Assembly (NCBI GenBank): GCA_016235225.1
Contig: JACRLS010000148.1
Location: forward strand, 1-11,143
Reading direction: 5' to 3'
From: Nitrospirota bacterium
Lineage (GTDB): Bacteria > Nitrospirota > Nitrospiria > Nitrospirales > Nitrospiraceae
Length of the DNA: 11,143 nucleotides
The number at the start of each line of letters is the position of its first letter. Position 1 is the first letter of the stretch. Positions 8,825-11,143 of this stretch are shown piece after piece. A program made the position numbers and the translations under genes. The notes below the pieces were generated by a model. The model did no database searches, had not been told where the DNA came from, and was given only the letters and a program-made list of their open reading frames with translations.

Positions 8825-9298
8825 TCACTCCACACCTTCGGACAACCGATACATGTCATGGCACGTCATGCACCGGCCAGTGATGCTGGACAGCCGCGCC
8901 AGCACTTGCGGCGGCGTTTCGCCCTGCTCAATGGCATCCGCCAAACGGTCCATGTCCTGATGCACCGACGTGCCCATTTGCTTGAAGGCCAGCGGCAATT
9001 TCGCCATGATCGTCGGATTCACATCAGCCGCCATGGCCATTCCAGCCGCACGCGCGGTCTGTTCGGCCGACTTGAGGTTCTGCTGCGGATCACCGGCGGC
9101 CGTCACGATGCCATGAACTGCCTTCAAGAGCTGTCGCATCTCGGCCAGGATCTGATCCCGCTCGACCGGAGCCAAGACGATCTGCGTTCGTCCGTCTGCG
9201 CCCGGCGTCGTCCACCCTTTGACAAACACCCACCCGAGGACTGCGACGGTGAGCACCCACAACAGGATGGCCGCTTTCCCGATCATTCGTCTCGTCAT
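8825..9298 (-). CDS. cytochrome c'-like monohaem protein
   Basis: A periplasmic or membrane-anchored c-type cytochrome of 157 residues. An N-terminal signal/anchor helix is at 9-26 (AAILLWVLTVAVLGWVFV). The rest is mainly helical, as in the four-helix cytochrome c'/c556 family. The haem motif CMTCH is close to the C-terminus (C143, C146, H147), the hallmark position of this family. Such proteins bind NO or serve as electron carriers; which applies here cannot be decided. ATG 9298 has GAAGGGG just upstream; the second ATG at 9286 would leave a shorter anchor. It stands between the OsmC gene (257 bp away) and the DUF2892 gene, with a heptamer element in the downstream gap. Confidence 0.82.
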   Translation of the reverse strand: MTRRMIGKAAILLWVLTVAVLGWVFVKGWTTPGADGRTQIVLAPVERDQILAEMRQLLKAVHGIVTAAGDPQQNLKSAEQTARAAGMAMAADVNPTIMAKLPLAFKQMGTSVHQDMDRLADAIEQGETPPQVLARLSSITGRCMTCHDMYRLSEGVE

Positions 9299-9554
9299 CT
9301 ACCCCTTCAGCATTAACCATAACTCCTGTAGCTCGCGCACCCTGCTTCATTCAGCGGGAGTGCGAGCCTCGTGCCACATTGAGAGACGCACGACTTCGCG
9401 TCGATTGTGGCGCCATATCAAGTAGTTGGCCTCGGCGCGGAGGGACGCCGCTCAACGAAGATGGAGACAAAGGCAGCAGCAGATCTCAGGACGGTTGGCG
9501 CAAGATGCCACAGATTTCTGGAGACTACCTGTCGGTCATCATGCGTGATCCGGG
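9299..9554. other. 256-bp intergenic region upstream of cytochrome c' gene
   Basis: No coding frame with family-like sequence, no heptamer array and no RNA gene that I can support. An imperfect inverted repeat at about 9373-9414 (GCCACA...GACGC facing GCGTC...TGTGGC) is the only local structure seen. It could be part of a terminator for the OsmC gene or a leader of the cytochrome gene. Confidence 0.4.
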
Positions 9555-9995
9555 TCATCCCTCGATGATGGTGGGGTCAAGCGTGACCCGGGCCGTGATC
9601 GAGTTCGAAATCAAACAGGCGGCTTCGGCCTTTTCCAAGAGATCCTTGGCCTTGGCCGGATCGCCCCCCGGAGCCAGCGTGAGCCTGGGCCTGAGGATGA
9701 CCGACGTGAACTGAAACTTCCCGCCCACGAGTTCGAGCCGGCCCTCCGCCTCGCTCTCGTACGCGTGAAACGTGTAGCCTGCACGGTCGGCGAACGCCAG
9801 GAAGGTGCTCATCGTGCACATATTCACCGAGGCGACGAAGAGGTCTTCGGGCGACCAGATCCCCTCATGCCCCTTGAACTCCGGCGGGGTCGCCACCTGG
9901 AGATCCGGCTTCCCCGCCGCCGCGAGGACGCCCTTTCTTTGCTCCGTCCACCGGACGCTCGTACGATACAGGTACGTCTTGGATTTCACTTCCAT
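9555..9995 (-). CDS. OsmC/Ohr-family thiol peroxidase-like protein
   Basis: A cytoplasmic 146-residue protein of the OsmC family, whose members reduce organic hydroperoxides with two conserved cysteines. The N-terminal strands (YLYRTSVRW, KGVLAAAG) are followed by a family-typical WSPEDLFVASVNMCTMSTF with E50 and C60 (peroxidatic position) on the central helix, and by AACLISNSI with C127 (second Cys). Length and order are normal. The subgroup resembles general OsmC-like proteins more than Ohr, because the second Cys is in CLISN rather than CPYS. ATG 9995 follows AAGGAG at 7 nt. It lies 92 bp downstream of the di-haem peroxidase gene and may share its transcript, giving a peroxide-defence pair. 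Confidence 0.9.
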   Translation of the reverse strand: MEVKSKTYLYRTSVRWTEQRKGVLAAAGKPDLQVATPPEFKGHEGIWSPEDLFVASVNMCTMSTFLAFADRAGYTFHAYESEAEGRLELVGGKFQFTSVILRPRLTLAPGGDPAKAKDLLEKAEAACLISNSITARVTLDPTIIEG

Positions 9996-10087
9996 CGGCA
10001 GCTCCTTTCTGATCTGATGTCGTCCCGTCGTCGCATGCCGGATAGGATGATACCGCCTAGAGGCAGTCTCCCCGCTCGTACCGTACG

Positions 10088-11143
10088 CTACTTCGGCAGC
10101 TTCGGCAGCTCCGTCTTCGGGACGTCGCCGCTCAACGAGCGCAGAAACGCTAAGAGGTCGGCTTTCTCCTGCGTGCTGAGTCCCAGCGGTTTGAGCAAGG
10201 GGCTCGCGTAGGGATTGGGCCCGCCGCCCTGATTCAAGAACTCGACCACCTCTTCCAAGGTTTCGAACGCCCCGTCGTGCATATAGGGGGCCGTCTCTGC
10301 AATGCTGCGCAAGGTCGGCGTCTTGAAGGCTCCCTTGTCCCGTTCTATCCTGGTGATCTCATAGCGTCCCAGATCTTCCTTGCGAGGACCGACCTGCGGC
10401 ACCCCCAGATTGTGGAACTGATTGTCGGTGAAGTTCGGACCGTTGTGGCAGAAGAGACAACGGGCCTTGCCTTTGAACAGACTCATCCCCCGCACGGCGG
10501 TGGGCTCCATGGCCTGCTGATCGCCCAGCACATACCGATCAAACCGAGAATTCGTCGAGATCACCGTCCGTTCATAGGCGGCAATTGCCTCGGCAATCCC
10601 CTGGAGACTGACGTTGGCGCCGAACACGGCCTGAAACTGTTCCCGATAGCCAGAAATTCCATTGAGCTTGGCGACCACACCCTCGTGCGTCTCGCCCATC
10701 TCGACGGGGTTCTGGATCGGCCCGATTGCTTGTTCCTCCAGGGATCCGGCCCGACCATCCCAGAACTGTAAGGGATTGAAGGCCGTATTGAACACGGTCG
10801 GCGCCTGTCGGCCTCCAACCCCGCCGTCCACCCCCACGGAGGTCCGCCGAGGATCGGCAAACCCGGCAAAGGGATTGTGGCAGAAGGCGCAGGAGACTTG
10901 CCCGTTCTTGGAGAGTCGGCCGTCAAAGTACAGTTGTTTCCCCAGCTCGACTTTCGCCTGGTAGACCACATTGGAAGGTGGCATCGGAATGGCAGTCGGC
11001 ATGGGACCGATATCCGGCACGATGATGCCTTCCACGCTGACCAGGCCTTTGGCGGCATCCACGGTCGGCTGCACCTGCGCCTCAGGCTCGCCGTGGAGCA
11101 GTGCCAGCGCGAGCATTCCGACCACGACCTTCAATCCAAAACC
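10088..11143 (-). CDS. di-haem cytochrome c peroxidase / MauG family protein, 5' end uncertain
   Basis: Periplasmic di-haem enzyme that would reduce H2O2 with electrons from c-type cytochromes, or act as a MauG-like oxidase. Counting from the TTG at 11134, two haem sites are visible: CAFCH (82-86) and CLFCH (226-230). Further family features are LGKQLYFDGRLS before haem 1, FWDGRAGSLEEQA, PVEMG, FTDNQFHNLG and TAPYMHDGAFETLEEVVEF with M285 as a likely axial ligand. About 345 residues is normal. The frame is open to the right edge, and the visible N-terminus (LKVVVGMLALALL) has the hydrophobic core of a signal peptide but little positive charge. The true start is therefore probably just outside the window. 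Confidence 0.9.
   Translation of the reverse strand, partial: GFGLKVVVGMLALALLHGEPEAQVQPTVDAAKGLVSVEGIIVPDIGPMPTAIPMPPSNVVYQAKVELGKQLYFDGRLSKNGQVSCAFCHNPFAGFADPRRTSVGVDGGVGGRQAPTVFNTAFNPLQFWDGRAGSLEEQAIGPIQNPVEMGETHEGVVAKLNGISGYREQFQAVFGANVSLQGIAEAIAAYERTVISTNSRFDRYVLGDQQAMEPTAVRGMSLFKGKARCLFCHNGPNFTDNQFHNLGVPQVGPRKEDLGRYEITRIERDKGAFKTPTLRSIAETAPYMHDGAFETLEEVVEFLNQGGGPNPYASPLLKPLGLSTQEKADLLAFLRSLSGDVPKTELPKLPK

Noticed and set aside
9379..9714. Plus-strand small gene in the gap and over the OsmC end
   Set aside because: No family-like sequence and half of it is antisense to OsmC.

Overview
The window is a GC-rich bacterial segment in which every gene I can support lies on the minus strand. 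Respiratory haem and Fe-S proteins, several periplasmic lipoproteins, a b6f-like cytochrome b fused to cytochrome c, and small heptamer-periodic repeats between genes together suggest a Nitrospira-like (Nitrospirota) organism. That assignment is inference from gene content and style, not from a marker gene.

Reading in the direction of transcription (right to left): a di-haem cytochrome c peroxidase/MauG-type protein open to the right edge (11143-10088); an OsmC-family thiol peroxidase (9995-9555); a cytochrome c'-like protein (9298-8825); a small DUF2892/YgaP-type membrane protein (8744-8523); and a PepSY-domain lipoprotein (8429-8097). Then comes a bc-complex cluster: an unidentified Cys-rich lipoprotein (7835-7404), a Rieske Fe-S protein (7383-6829), a globin-coupled diguanylate cyclase whose start is 2 nt past the Rieske stop (6826-5826), and a cytochrome b-cytochrome c fusion (5652-4380). 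It is followed by a second DUF2892 protein (4316-4128), an RND adaptor lipoprotein (4101-3058) and an RND permease (2965 to the left edge, incomplete).

Two neighbouring genes are broken in the same way. The diguanylate cyclase and the cytochrome b each lose a highly conserved internal block, and the reading frame shifts at the junction. The cyclase lacks the DxDxFK-to-GD part of its GGDEF domain. The cytochrome b lacks the PEWY quinol-site segment and one membrane helix. Either the locus is decaying or the assembly has dropped sequence twice within 1.4 kb.

The most unusual signal is a class of short elements made of degenerate 7-bp units arranged as facing (inverted) arrays: 2960-3054, 5661-5837, 8766-8821, and a related stretch inserted in frame inside the RND gene (2026-2122). 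Each has its own heptamer flavour, yet the two arms of an element match each other. These elements touch coding ends: one supplies the RND start codon, another supplies the last three residues and stop codon of the diguanylate cyclase.

Functionally, the centre looks like a quinol-oxidising complex III with a built-in haem-based oxygen sensor that would make c-di-GMP. It is flanked by a peroxide/thiol-stress set on one side and an RND efflux pump on the other.
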